A stretch of DNA of 60,400 nucleotides from contig NZ_WJBG01000131.1 of the NCBI RefSeq assembly GCF_009709555.1, forward strand, positions 1-60,400. The letters are read 5' to 3'. Shown here piece by piece: positions 34,462 to 42,925 of this stretch; position 1 is the first letter of the stretch; each line of letters begins with the position of its first letter. The notes under the pieces are model-generated. The model ran no database searches. It was given only the letters and a program-made list of their open reading frames with translations, and was not told the DNA's origin. Source of the stretch: Streptomyces blattellae. GTDB lineage: Bacteria; Actinomycetota; Actinomycetes; Streptomycetales; Streptomycetaceae. The position numbers were made by a program, and so were the translations under genes.

Positions 34462-35616
34462 TCAGACGGTCAGCGCCGCCGTGTGCACCGCCCGCACCAG
34501 CCGCACGTTCTCCGGCGCCGCCCCGCCGGGGAAGGCGCACCGGCGTCGCGTGTAGCCGTACGCCAGCCCGCCGCGCGGATCGGCGAAGGCCTGCGAGCCG
34601 CCCGCCCCGCTGTGCCCGATCGTCCCGGCGCCGAGGAACGGGTAGGCGAGGTCCGCCGTCATCTGGAAGCCGAGCCCGAACGTTTTGTGCGTCCGCGACA
34701 CCAGGTCGTAGCCGACGGAGTGGATCTGGCCGAACTCGGCGACGGTGTCCGGCTTCAGCAGTGGCGGCCGGCCGTCCACCTCGCTGATCGCCGCCGCGTA
34801 CATCCCGGCGAGCCCGCGCGCCGCGGCCACACCGCCCGCCGACGCAGGCCCCTTGGCCCGCACCAGACGCGAGTTGGCGTGATCCACCAGGTCACCCGCG
34901 TCCGGCACATGCGCGTTGGACGCGATCGAGGCGAGCGTGTGCGGGCCGGTCCGCTCGGCGTCGATGAGCGCCTGCTGCTCCGGCGTCGGCGCCATCGGCT
35001 GCACCGGGCGGAAGCGCGGTTCCAGCGCGTCGGGCAGCCCCAGATGGAAGTCGAGGCCGTACGGCGCCCGGATCCGCTCCTCGTACACCTCCTGGAGGGT
35101 GTGGCCGGTGGCCCGGCGCACCACCTCGCCCGACAGCGCCCCGATGACGAGGGCGTGGTAGCCGAAGGCCGTGCCGGGACGCCAGAACGGCCGCTGGTCG
35201 GCGAGCCGTTCGGCGATCACCCGGTCGTCGGCCAGCTCCTCCGCGGAGAACCCGGCGTCGAGGCCCACCAGCCCGGCCCGGTGCGCGAGCAGGTCGCGCA
35301 GGGTCAGCGCGCCCTTGCCCTCGGCCCCGAACTCCGGCCAGTAGTACGTCACCCTGCGGTCCAGTTCCAGGGTGCCGTCCTGCACCAGCAGGGCGACCAC
35401 GAGATGGGCGGCGCCCTTGGTCGACGAGAAGACGCCGTACAGCGAATCCGCGTCCACGCCGTCCCCCGTCCACAGGTCGACGACTCTGCGGCCGTGGACG
35501 TACGCGCACAACTGGCCCTCGTAGTCGTCCCGTTCGCCCGCCACGAACGCGGCGAACTCCTCGCGCACCGCGCCGAAACCGTCCGCGACGGTGCCGTGGA
35601 TCTCCTTCGTCGTCAT
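34462..35616 (-). CDS. Serine esterase of the class C beta-lactamase family (EstB-like)
   Basis: 384 residues from ATG 35616. The Ser-x-x-Lys motif is SSTK in YGVFSSTKGAAHLVV; the Tyr motif is FGYHALVIGAL (Tyr-His-Ala rather than Tyr-x-Asn) and the third box is GHSGAGGSQAF (HSG instead of KTG), which fits esterases or peptidases rather than antibiotic hydrolysis. No signal peptide. The ATG overlaps the TGA of the M14 gene by 4 bases, so synthesis is coupled to a secreted carboxypeptidase. Confidence 0.87.
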   Translation of the reverse strand: MTTKEIHGTVADGFGAVREEFAAFVAGERDDYEGQLCAYVHGRRVVDLWTGDGVDADSLYGVFSSTKGAAHLVVALLVQDGTLELDRRVTYYWPEFGAEGKGALTLRDLLAHRAGLVGLDAGFSAEELADDRVIAERLADQRPFWRPGTAFGYHALVIGALSGEVVRRATGHTLQEVYEERIRAPYGLDFHLGLPDALEPRFRPVQPMAPTPEQQALIDAERTGPHTLASIASNAHVPDAGDLVDHANSRLVRAKGPASAGGVAAARGLAGMYAAAISEVDGRPPLLKPDTVAEFGQIHSVGYDLVSRTHKTFGLGFQMTADLAYPFLGAGTIGHSGAGGSQAFADPRGGLAYGYTRRRCAFPGGAAPENVRLVRAVHTAALTV

Positions 35617-38174
35617 CCACCACTCTCCTGACTCGCCTGTGCCACGGTGAACATTCCCCGGGCCACCTGCGCGAATTCCCCCTTCGGATGATCCCGGAAG
35701 AGGGGCTCGGTGCCGAACAGCACGGCACCTGGACCGCTGATCACCGACGCCTGCCCGGCCGCTGCCTCCGGACCGCCGCCGCCGTCCTCCAACGGCCGCC
35801 AATGCCCGGAGACCAGCGGGTCACCGGTCCCGTACCTCTGCTCCACCCGCACCTCGGGGCCGAGGTCGGTGAACCAGACGGGCGCGTACACGAAGCTGTG
35901 GTCCGGCGCGTCGCCGGTGATCCGGCCGCCCGTGTTCACCACGCGCACCACGCCGTTGGCGTCCCCGTTGCCCTCGACCGGCTTGGCGGCCAGCAGCCCG
36001 GCGGCGGAGGAGAGTTCCGCGCCGGTGGCGCCCCGGCCGACCAGACCGTGGCCGGTGAGGAAGGCGTCCAGTGCCGTGCGGGCTGCCGGGTTCAGGGCGT
36101 CGTAGGACAGACCCGCCGAGACGAACAGGACGTCCGTCGTCGACCAGTCGAAGCCCGCGTTCAGTACGGTCGTGGAGACGGGCGTGACCTCGAAGTCCAT
36201 CTCCCTGAGCGCGAACAGCTCGCCCGCCGTGGCGGCGGCGGCCACGCGGAGCGGGCGCAGTCGCGTGGTGCCGCGGGTGCGCGTCGCCTCGAAGGCCACG
36301 TCGTGGGTGCGGGCCGCGGTGACTGCCGCCTCGCGTGCCGAGGACGGCACGATCGCGCTGCCGTCCGCCGCCTGGCGTATCGAAATGCCCTGCCGGAGCA
36401 GGTCGTTGAGGGCCGCGATCTCCTGGGGGGTGTCGAGGCGCAGGCGCAGCGGGCCGTAGGGGGCGACGCGGGCGACGGGCCGGGCCTCGTCCACGGTGCG
36501 CAGTGCGCCGTACGGCAGGCTGCCGCTCTGCGCGGGCCGCACCGTGGCACCCCAGAGGCGGCCGAGGCTCCAGCCCGAGATGTCGTACATCACCGACACC
36601 TTGCCGCTGATGTCGGTGCCGTCGGCGAGCAGGGCGTTCGCGAGGCCGCGCTTGGGCTGGCGCAGGTCGACGACGTACGAGCCCTTCGTGTACGTCCGTC
36701 CGGCGAGGCGGAACGGGCGGCTCGCGCGGGTGACGGCGACGTCGTTGGCGAGCAGGTGGTCCACCAGGCGGGCGGCGGCGGTGGCCGAGCGCTGGGACGG
36801 CCCCGCGGGGACGACGTAGGCGCGCGGGAAGTCCGTGGTGTAGACGTCCTCGGGGCCGATGCCGGGGACGCCCGGAACCGTCTCCTGCGACACCGGAACC
36901 TGTGCCTCACCCGCCGCGCCGCGCCGGAAGACCTCGATCTGGTCGGCGATCAGTGAACCGCGGTGGGTGCGCGTGAAGTCGAGGGTGGCGCGGATGGCCG
37001 CGCCCGCCACGTCGACGTTGACGGCCGACCTGCGGCGCAGCTCCTCGGCCGGGAGGGTGTCGTACGCCCTGTTGTTCACCGCGAGCGGGATCTCCACGGT
37101 GTGCGCGGCGACCGTGCCCTGGAAGGCCGCGTACTGCGGGGTGAAGACCGGCGGCCAGTCGTCCCAGCCCTCCTGCTGGTCGCGGAAGGGGATCTGGGCG
37201 GGCTGTACCCCGTCCTTCCCGGGCGTGTAGCCGAGGCCGTTGACCGCGGCCTCCATGCCCAGGGCGTTGGCGTAGGTGTTCTTGAGGAACAGGTCGTACT
37301 CGTAGTTCTCGCCGTGCGGGGGAGTGGTGGGCTCGATCAGGGTGCCGTTGACGTAGCCGTGCAGGTCGAGCATGACGGCGGGCTGCTTGTCGATCTGGAT
37401 CTGCCGCATCGCGCGCACCTCGGGCTGCGAGGCGGTCACGAAGTCCCGGTTCATGTCGAAGCCGGCCGCGTTGGTGCGGGTGCCGGCGATACGGCCGTCC
37501 GGGTTGGCGGTGACGTTGAAGTAGAGGCGGGAGCGGGAGAGGAGGTCCCTGGTCTTCGCGTCGTCCGCGGTCGCGAGCTGCTCGATGAGGTCGAGGGAGG
37601 CGTCGGTGCCCTCCCACTCGTTGCCGTGGATGTTGTTGTTCACGAAGACGGGGACCTTGTAATCCGCCTTGATCTCAGGGGACTTGGCGGCGGCTGCGGG
37701 CGCGGTCTCGATCAGCTCGCGCATCCGCTCCTGGGCGCGGGTCTGGCGGGCGGTCTCCGGGGCGGTGACCGTGACGAGGTAGAGGCGGTGACCGCCCGCC
37801 GAGCGGCCCGCGACCTCGACGCTCACCCGGTCGCCCAGGGACTGCAGGGCGTTCAGCCGCGGGGCGATCGCGTGGTACGGGGTGAGGCCGAGCTTGATGG
37901 ACTTGTCGGCGGGGTTCTCGGGGTCGGGGGTGAGGATCCGCTCGCGGGGATAACCGCTTGCCGAATCGGTTCTGCCGACGGTGGCGGTGAGCGCCCGTTC
38001 GGCCGCGCTCACCGGGGTCAGGGCGGCCTCCCGGTCGAGAGCGGGGCCCTCCCGGGTGACGGGCTCGGTGTCGGCCCCCGCACTGCCGGGGGTGAGCAGA
38101 AGCGACCCCGCCGTGGTGAGGGCGAGGGCGGTGATCAGGACGGGTCTCACAGGGGCGGTTCTCGTGGTGCGCAC
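35613..38174 (-). CDS. Secreted M14-family zinc carboxypeptidase
   Basis: 853 residues, GTG start, with a signal peptide (TALALTTAGSLLLTPGSAGA). Zinc ligands are visible: His and Glu in NNNIHGNEWEGTDAS and the third His in VMLDLHGYVNG. Substrate-binding Asn-Arg is in GFDMNRDF, and the catalytic Glu is in AAHTVEIPLAVNN. After about residue 430 an additional 400-residue C-terminal region follows, containing a glutamine-amidotransferase-like or beta-rich fold (TTDVLFVSAGLSYDALNPAA), so the protein is about twice the size of the peptidase domain. It probably trims extracellular peptides. Confidence 0.88.
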   Translation of the reverse strand: MRTTRTAPVRPVLITALALTTAGSLLLTPGSAGADTEPVTREGPALDREAALTPVSAAERALTATVGRTDSASGYPRERILTPDPENPADKSIKLGLTPYHAIAPRLNALQSLGDRVSVEVAGRSAGGHRLYLVTVTAPETARQTRAQERMRELIETAPAAAAKSPEIKADYKVPVFVNNNIHGNEWEGTDASLDLIEQLATADDAKTRDLLSRSRLYFNVTANPDGRIAGTRTNAAGFDMNRDFVTASQPEVRAMRQIQIDKQPAVMLDLHGYVNGTLIEPTTPPHGENYEYDLFLKNTYANALGMEAAVNGLGYTPGKDGVQPAQIPFRDQQEGWDDWPPVFTPQYAAFQGTVAAHTVEIPLAVNNRAYDTLPAEELRRRSAVNVDVAGAAIRATLDFTRTHRGSLIADQIEVFRRGAAGEAQVPVSQETVPGVPGIGPEDVYTTDFPRAYVVPAGPSQRSATAAARLVDHLLANDVAVTRASRPFRLAGRTYTKGSYVVDLRQPKRGLANALLADGTDISGKVSVMYDISGWSLGRLWGATVRPAQSGSLPYGALRTVDEARPVARVAPYGPLRLRLDTPQEIAALNDLLRQGISIRQAADGSAIVPSSAREAAVTAARTHDVAFEATRTRGTTRLRPLRVAAAATAGELFALREMDFEVTPVSTTVLNAGFDWSTTDVLFVSAGLSYDALNPAARTALDAFLTGHGLVGRGATGAELSSAAGLLAAKPVEGNGDANGVVRVVNTGGRITGDAPDHSFVYAPVWFTDLGPEVRVEQRYGTGDPLVSGHWRPLEDGGGGPEAAAGQASVISGPGAVLFGTEPLFRDHPKGEFAQVARGMFTVAQASQESGG

Positions 38175-38349
38175 GCGTACCTCCTCCGGGCTTCCTGAGA
38201 TCGGTACGGCGAGATGTACCTGTTCGACTCAACGGCAACAAGAGGGAGTCCGTGTCGCCGATGCCCCGGATGGCGCATCCCGCGCGCGGCGAACGGGGCA
38301 TGCTGAGGGTGCCCGGCGACGGTGGACGGGCCCGAGGCGAGGAGTGTTC

Positions 38350-39216
38350 ATGGCGACGATCCCTTCGCTCCCCAGCAGGGACGAGATGCTGCGCATGGCC
38401 CGCAGCACGACCGACATCACCGGCCAGCTCCTGGACACGGCCGGGAACATCACGAAAATCGCCGTCAACACCTTCGGCCCACGGGACGGTTCGGGCACGG
38501 AGGTGCTGCGCGTCCTGCGCGAGACCACCGCCGAACTCGCCGAGGCCAGCGCCTCCCCGCAGGCCCAGGAGGCCTTCTACCGCATCGTCGACACCCTCAC
38601 CCGGCTCGGCACCAGCGGCGCCCCGCTCGCCGTGCACCCGGTCAGCGAACCGGCCCAGGCGCTGCTGGCGGCGCTGAGCGACAGCCTGCTGCCGGTGCTG
38701 GACGCGGTGGAGCCGGCGGTGGAGGAATTCGCCACCGCCCTCGGCGACTTCGTCGAGGCGGCGGCACCGCTGCTGCCCGCGGCGGCGGGCCTGGTCGCGG
38801 GCGTGCTGCTCGCCCTCACCCCGCTGATCCGGGCGGCGACCGGCGTCCTGCACGAGTCGGCCCCCGAACTCCAGCGTGCCGCCGACGCGTTGACGTCCGC
38901 GCTGGCCCCGCTGATGCCGCTCCAGGTGGCCCTGGCGGAGCGTGCGGCCGCCGCGGGCGCGGGTGTCGTACGCGCCGCCCTGCCGCCCCTCGCCGACCTC
39001 ACGGAAGCCGCCGCGGCGACGACGAAGGCGGCGCGGCCGGTGCTCATAGCGGGGGAGGAGCTGCTGGTGTCCGCCCTGGAGTCGGTCCAGCCCCTGATGC
39101 TGGCCACGGCTTCCGGCGCGGGGCGGGTGGCACGGGCGGCGGCGGTACGGGTGACGGCGGCGGTGTCCCCGGCGGCGGATCGCGGGGTCATGGTGGCCGT
39201 GGCCCCGGCGGAGTGA
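38350..39216 (+). CDS. Alanine-rich helical protein, function unknown
   Basis: 288 residues from ATG 38350 with GAGGAG close upstream. It is dominated by long Ala/Leu helices, for example DSLLPVLDAVEPAVEEFATA and AAGLVAGVLLALTPLIRAA, the latter hydrophobic enough to associate with a membrane. No signal peptide or catalytic motif. It is divergent from the carboxypeptidase gene, and the AhpD-like gene downstream has its own promoter. I do not recognise the family. Confidence 0.65.
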   Translation: MATIPSLPSRDEMLRMARSTTDITGQLLDTAGNITKIAVNTFGPRDGSGTEVLRVLRETTAELAEASASPQAQEAFYRIVDTLTRLGTSGAPLAVHPVSEPAQALLAALSDSLLPVLDAVEPAVEEFATALGDFVEAAAPLLPAAAGLVAGVLLALTPLIRAATGVLHESAPELQRAADALTSALAPLMPLQVALAERAAAAGAGVVRAALPPLADLTEAAAATTKAARPVLIAGEELLVSALESVQPLMLATASGAGRVARAAAVRVTAAVSPAADRGVMVAVAPAE

Positions 39217-39245
39217 GTCGGGGAGACGCAGGTCACATCGGGTGA

Positions 39246-39273
39246 TGTCACATCGCGCCGGGGTCGTTCCGTC
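39246..39273 (+). promoter_or_regulatory. ECF41-type (SigJ-like) promoter: TGTCACA - 17 bases - CGTC
   Basis: TGTCACA at 39246-39252 and CGTC at 39270-39273 match the reported consensus of ECF41 sigma factors. Those factors typically control carboxymuconolactone decarboxylase, oxidoreductase and epimerase genes, and the gene 50 bases downstream is of the first type. A second GTCACATCG starts at 39232, 16 bases before the identical sequence at 39247 that overlaps the -35 element. Confidence 0.65.
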
Positions 39274-39323
39274 ATAGCTGTGCAGCCAACGACAAGCCAA
39301 CGACGACGGCAGAGGAGATCACG

Positions 39324-39797
39324 ATGACTGCCCGACTGGACGCCTTCAACAGCCCCACCACCATGAAGGTCTTCAAGCACATCATCGCGGCGGGCAAGGT
39401 GCTCAAGGACTCGACGCTGCCGGCCGCGACACAGGAACTGGTCAGGCTCCGCGCCAGCCAGATCAACGGATGCGGCTTCTGCACCGACATGCACTTCAAG
39501 GACGCCGTCGCCGCCGGTGAGAGCGCCGAGCGGCTCAACCTGGTCGCGGCCTGGCGGGAGGCCACGGTCTTCACCGAGGCGGAGCGGGCCGCGCTGGAGC
39601 TGGCCGAGCAGGGCACCCGCATCGCGGACGCGGCCGGCGGCGTCACGGACGAGGCCTGGGCGAACGCCGCCAAGCACTACGACGAGGAGGAACTGGCCGC
39701 CCTGGTGTGCGCGATCGCCCTGATCAACACCTTCAACCGGGCGAACGTCATGATCCAGACGCCCGCCGGTGACTACCAGCCCGGCCAGTTCGGATAG
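39324..39797 (+). CDS. AhpD-like / carboxymuconolactone decarboxylase family protein
   Basis: 157 residues, ATG with AGAGGAG seven bases ahead. The redox motif GCGFCTDMHFKDA (Cys-x-x-Cys-x-x-x-His) marks an AhpD-type alkylhydroperoxidase. The C-terminal helix LVCAIALINTFNRANV is typical of the family. It likely reduces peroxides using a thiol partner. The ECF41-like promoter points to regulation by a SigJ-type sigma factor encoded outside the window. Confidence 0.9.
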   Translation: MTARLDAFNSPTTMKVFKHIIAAGKVLKDSTLPAATQELVRLRASQINGCGFCTDMHFKDAVAAGESAERLNLVAAWREATVFTEAERAALELAEQGTRIADAAGGVTDEAWANAAKHYDEEELAALVCAIALINTFNRANVMIQTPAGDYQPGQFG

Positions 39798-39819
39798 CCG
39801 ACCGGGAGTGTCCGCTCCC

Positions 39820-39849
39820 GTGGCCGGCCGCCGTCCGGTGGCCGGCCAC
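39820..39849. terminator. 10-bp GC hairpin after the AhpD-like gene
   Basis: GTGGCCGGCC and GGCCGGCCAC around a 10-base loop, 23 bases after the stop. Confidence 0.65.
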
Positions 39850-39892
39850 CGGAGCCGGGGCGCTGTCAGTGCGTGCCGCTAGAGTTTTCTCC

Positions 39893-40705
39893 ATGCGCGA
39901 TCTCGGGGTGGGCTTCAACTACCTGCTGAAAGGCCAGCGCTGGGTGGCCCGGCACGGCAAGCAGTACGGCTTCGGGCTGGTCCCGGGCCTGATAACGCTC
40001 GTCCTGTATGTGGCGGCGCTGGTCTCGCTGGCGCTGTGGGGCGAGGACTTCGTGGCGTGGGCGACACCCTTCGCCGACGACTGGTCCAGCCCCTGGCTCG
40101 GCCTGTTCCGGGGCTTCCTCACCGTCGTCCTGTTCGCCCTCGGCCTGCTCCTCGCCGTCCTCACCTTCACCGCGGTCACCCTCCTGATCGGCCAGCCGTT
40201 CTACGAGAACCTCTCCGAGAAGGTCGACCGGGACGTCTCACCGGACGGCACCGCACCGGAGTCCGGCCTGCCGCTCTGGCGCGAGCTGTGGATCTCCGGC
40301 CGCGACAGCCTGAGAGTCCTCATGCGGGCCGCGCTCTGGGGCATCCTCCTCTTCGCCTGCGGCTTCATCCCGGTCGCCGGTCAGACGGCCGTCCCGGTCA
40401 TCGGGTTCTTCGTCACCGGCTTCTTCCTCACCGAGGAACTCACCTCCGTCGCCCTCCAGCGCCGCGGGGTCGACCTGCGCGAGCGCCTCACCCTGCTGCG
40501 CTCCCGCAAGACCCTGGTCTGGGGCTTCGGAACCCCGCTCGCGCTGGCCTTCGTGATCCCGCTCGTCGCCGTGTTCCTGATGCCGGGCGCGGTCGCGGGC
40601 GCCACGCTGATGGCCCGCGACCTGGCCGGTGAGGAGACCGCCGAGGAGACCGCCGAGGACGGTGATCACCCGGTGACGGCCACCGTCAGGACCGCCCGCA
40701 CCTGA
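39893..40705 (+). CDS. EI24 / CysZ-like membrane protein
   Basis: 270 residues from ATG 39893. Four to five membrane segments include GLVPGLITLVLYVAALVSLALW, FLTVVLFALGLLLAVLTFTA, ALWGILLFACGFIPVAGQ and LALAFVIPLVAVFLMPGA. LLIGQPFYENLSEKVD is characteristic of the EI24/CysZ family (sulfate transport or cell-envelope roles). TAGAGT at 39880-39885 ends 7 bases before the ATG and could be a -10 element giving a leaderless mRNA. The 3' end overlaps the convergent gene by 40 bases. Confidence 0.8.
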   Translation: MRDLGVGFNYLLKGQRWVARHGKQYGFGLVPGLITLVLYVAALVSLALWGEDFVAWATPFADDWSSPWLGLFRGFLTVVLFALGLLLAVLTFTAVTLLIGQPFYENLSEKVDRDVSPDGTAPESGLPLWRELWISGRDSLRVLMRAALWGILLFACGFIPVAGQTAVPVIGFFVTGFFLTEELTSVALQRRGVDLRERLTLLRSRKTLVWGFGTPLALAFVIPLVAVFLMPGAVAGATLMARDLAGEETAEETAEDGDHPVTATVRTART

Positions 40706-41952
40706 GCGATGATGTCCAGCCGGTTCCGCTCGAACTCGGGATCGGTGACGGCGCCCGTCGCCGGGTCGGTGTTGCCCGTGCCGAACTGCAGCACCGGCGT
40801 GTGCACATGCCCGCCCGGCAGCGAGTCGCGCAGCCCCAGCCGGTCCCGCAACAGCGTGGCCCGGTAGGCGATCTCGTTGGACAGGTAGTCGCCGCCGCCC
40901 CCGGCACGCGCCGTCGACCCGGGCGTCGGTCCGTCCGGCCGTACGACGGACTCGGTGCCGCCCGCCGGGATCTCGGTCACGCCGGTGTTGTCGTAGACGG
41001 GGAACCGCCCGGTGTCCGCGGCCACGATCGCGGCGTACGGCAGGCTGGTCGTCGTCCACTGCGGCTGCGAGGCCGGGTCGGTGACGGGGACGGTCCCGGC
41101 CGTACCGGTGTTCTCGTTGTCCGGCGAGCCGCCTCGCCAGGCCCCGTTGGTCCGCTCGATGTCGAACCGCCCGACCCGGCCCTGGCTCACGGTCGTGACC
41201 AGGTCCACCTTCGGCAGATACGGCCGCAGCGTCCGCTCGACCGTCCCCGCCGCGAAGTCCCGCCAGCGCACCGGGAACATGGCGGTCTCGATCCGCGCCG
41301 GACCGTCCGCCGTCTCGATCACCGTGCCGTCGAGGGCCAGCGCGGTCGCTCCGGACGGGTTGGAGATCCGGATGTCCCGGTCCAGCGTGAACGGGTCGAA
41401 CCCGGTGAGCAGGACCCGCTTGAGCCCCTTGCGCTGCGGATAGCGGATGGCGGTCTGCCCGCGCGAGTTCCGCTCCAACGCGTCGATCAGCGAGGCCCGT
41501 TGCGTGTCGTCAAGGCCGAACTCCGGCTCCCAGGTCCGCACTTCCCGCGTCATCCCCAGCCGCGCCCAGTACAGCGGCCGGTCGTCGTCCCGGCTGAGGC
41601 CCGCCCGTCGCCCACCACCACCGTTATGAGGAAGCGCTTCGCGCCCATTTGATTCGGCCGGCCCCCGCCCCTGCGCCCGCGCCACGGCCCGCCGCCACAG
41701 CGCCGCGCCCTCCCGTACGACGACCCGGCGGGCCTCGGCATACGACTCCGTCGCCGCGAGCGCCCGCGCGAACTCCGGTGCCACCGTGTCGAATCCGGAA
41801 CGCCTGAGGATCTCCTGCGGTTGCGCCTTGTCCAGCCGAAGCTCCTCGACCGTCGGAGCCGGTGCCGTGTCCGCCGTCGCCGTCGTGGGGGCCGCGAGCC
41901 CCGCCAGCAGGGCGAGTCCGAGTACACCGATCCGAACACGTATGGAATTCAA
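40666..41952 (-). CDS. Secreted pyroglutamyl-peptidase-like protein with catalytic Cys replaced by Ser
   Basis: 428 residues from a TTG at 41952, supported by GGAAGGA ten bases ahead and a signal peptide directly after it (VLGLALLAGLAAPTTATA). Peptidase C15 landmarks are present: RVLLTGFDPFTLDRDIRISN, the Glu region GRFDIERTNG and the His region GGHVHTPVLQFG. In the motif where pyroglutamyl peptidases have Cys (G-x-x-x-Cys-Asn), this protein reads GGDYLSNEIAYR, so Cys is Ser. A 130-residue N-terminal extension is extra. It may be inactive, use Ser, or only bind substrate. Confidence 0.75.
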   Translation of the reverse strand: MNSIRVRIGVLGLALLAGLAAPTTATADTAPAPTVEELRLDKAQPQEILRRSGFDTVAPEFARALAATESYAEARRVVVREGAALWRRAVARAQGRGPAESNGREALPHNGGGGRRAGLSRDDDRPLYWARLGMTREVRTWEPEFGLDDTQRASLIDALERNSRGQTAIRYPQRKGLKRVLLTGFDPFTLDRDIRISNPSGATALALDGTVIETADGPARIETAMFPVRWRDFAAGTVERTLRPYLPKVDLVTTVSQGRVGRFDIERTNGAWRGGSPDNENTGTAGTVPVTDPASQPQWTTTSLPYAAIVAADTGRFPVYDNTGVTEIPAGGTESVVRPDGPTPGSTARAGGGGDYLSNEIAYRATLLRDRLGLRDSLPGGHVHTPVLQFGTGNTDPATGAVTDPEFERNRLDIIAQVRAVLTVAVTG

Positions 41953-42244
41953 GGGGGTCAGGTCCTTCCGTCGCCGTGGGGGAGCGTGCTCGGCAGTATG
42001 GCGTGACGGAAGGGACATGGGTAGATCAGCGAGGAGAGGCGGCCCACGCGGCGGACACCGCCCGCACCGGAGCCCCTTTCGCCGGGCACCGGCAGCAGTA
42101 CGACGTCCGGACGCGCGCATCAGGCGGCGAGCGCCGGGACCGGGTGCACGCCGAGGCCCGCGGCGACGCAGCCCTGCCGAGGGCGCGCGGCGGGACCCTC
42201 GTCGGCGTCGTCGGCATCCGCGCGGATCGAGGCCGTCGCGGCGG
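41953..42244. other. Intergenic region without a convincing gene
   Basis: About 290 GC-rich bases between two minus-strand genes. A 63-codon minus frame (42026-42217) has no ribosome binding site and Arg/Pro/Ala-rich composition typical of a spurious frame. Confidence 0.4.
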
Positions 42245-42805
42245 TCAGCCCTCCTCGCCCAGCAGCGTGAGGAAGTCCCGGAAGGCGCCCGGCATGTCCA
42301 CCGACTCCGGGTCGAGGAGCCACTGGTACTGCAGTCCGTCCATCACGGCCACCAGCAGGGGAGCGGTGCGCTCGGGAGTGAGGCCGTTCGGCAGCCGGTC
42401 GCCGTACTCGGCACGCAGGACGGCCGCCATGCCCGAGCGCACGCGGGTGTAGCGCTCGGCGAAGTAGTCGCGCGCCGGATGCCCCTCCGTCACGCTCTCG
42501 CCGAGCAGCGCGGAGAACGTCTGGATGATCGCGGGCCGCATCGCGTTGTACTCCACGAGCGACGCGAGCAGATCGACCCGCCACTGCGGGTTCGGCACCG
42601 CGTCCCACTGGTCCCGCTCCTCCAGCACGGCGACGAGCAGCGCGTCCTTGGTCGGGAAGTAGTGCAGCAGCCCCTGCTGGGTGAGCCCGACGCGCTCGGC
42701 GACCGCGCCCAGGCTCGCGCCCCGGTAACCGCGTTCGGCGATCACCTCCAGCGCCGCACGGACGATCTCGGAGCGCCGTTCCGCGCTCCTGACCCTTGCG
42801 TTCAT
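42245..42805 (-). CDS. TetR-family regulator, divergent from the GH3 gene
   Basis: 186 residues. HTH: RRSEIVRAALEVIAERGYRG, ASLGAVAERVGLTQQGLLHY, FPTKDALLVAVLEERD. The C-terminal ligand domain includes FAERYTRVRSGMAAVLR and the aromatic DGLQYQWLLDPES, typical of Streptomyces repressors next to glycosidase genes. ATG 42805 is preferred over the in-frame ATG six codons upstream. It probably controls the adjacent beta-glucosidase gene. Confidence 0.9.
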   Translation of the reverse strand: MNARVRSAERRSEIVRAALEVIAERGYRGASLGAVAERVGLTQQGLLHYFPTKDALLVAVLEERDQWDAVPNPQWRVDLLASLVEYNAMRPAIIQTFSALLGESVTEGHPARDYFAERYTRVRSGMAAVLRAEYGDRLPNGLTPERTAPLLVAVMDGLQYQWLLDPESVDMPGAFRDFLTLLGEEG

Positions 42806-42925
42806 GGCATCACCGTACGACATCCACCCTCATTGAAAATAACGGAAAGATAACGAAACCTACCGCTCTACAGGTAATGCGTGCAGGATGGAGGCACGGC
42901 ACGGATCAACGAGGAGGCAACCCCG
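42806..42925. promoter_or_regulatory. TetR/GH3 divergent control region
   Basis: AT-rich for this genome. ATAACG occurs at 42839 and 42850, one helical turn (11 bases) apart, and TACC (42861) with GGTA (42873) form an inverted pair. Candidate operators for the TetR protein. GAGGAGG at 42911-42917 is the ribosome binding site of the GH3 gene. Confidence 0.4.
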
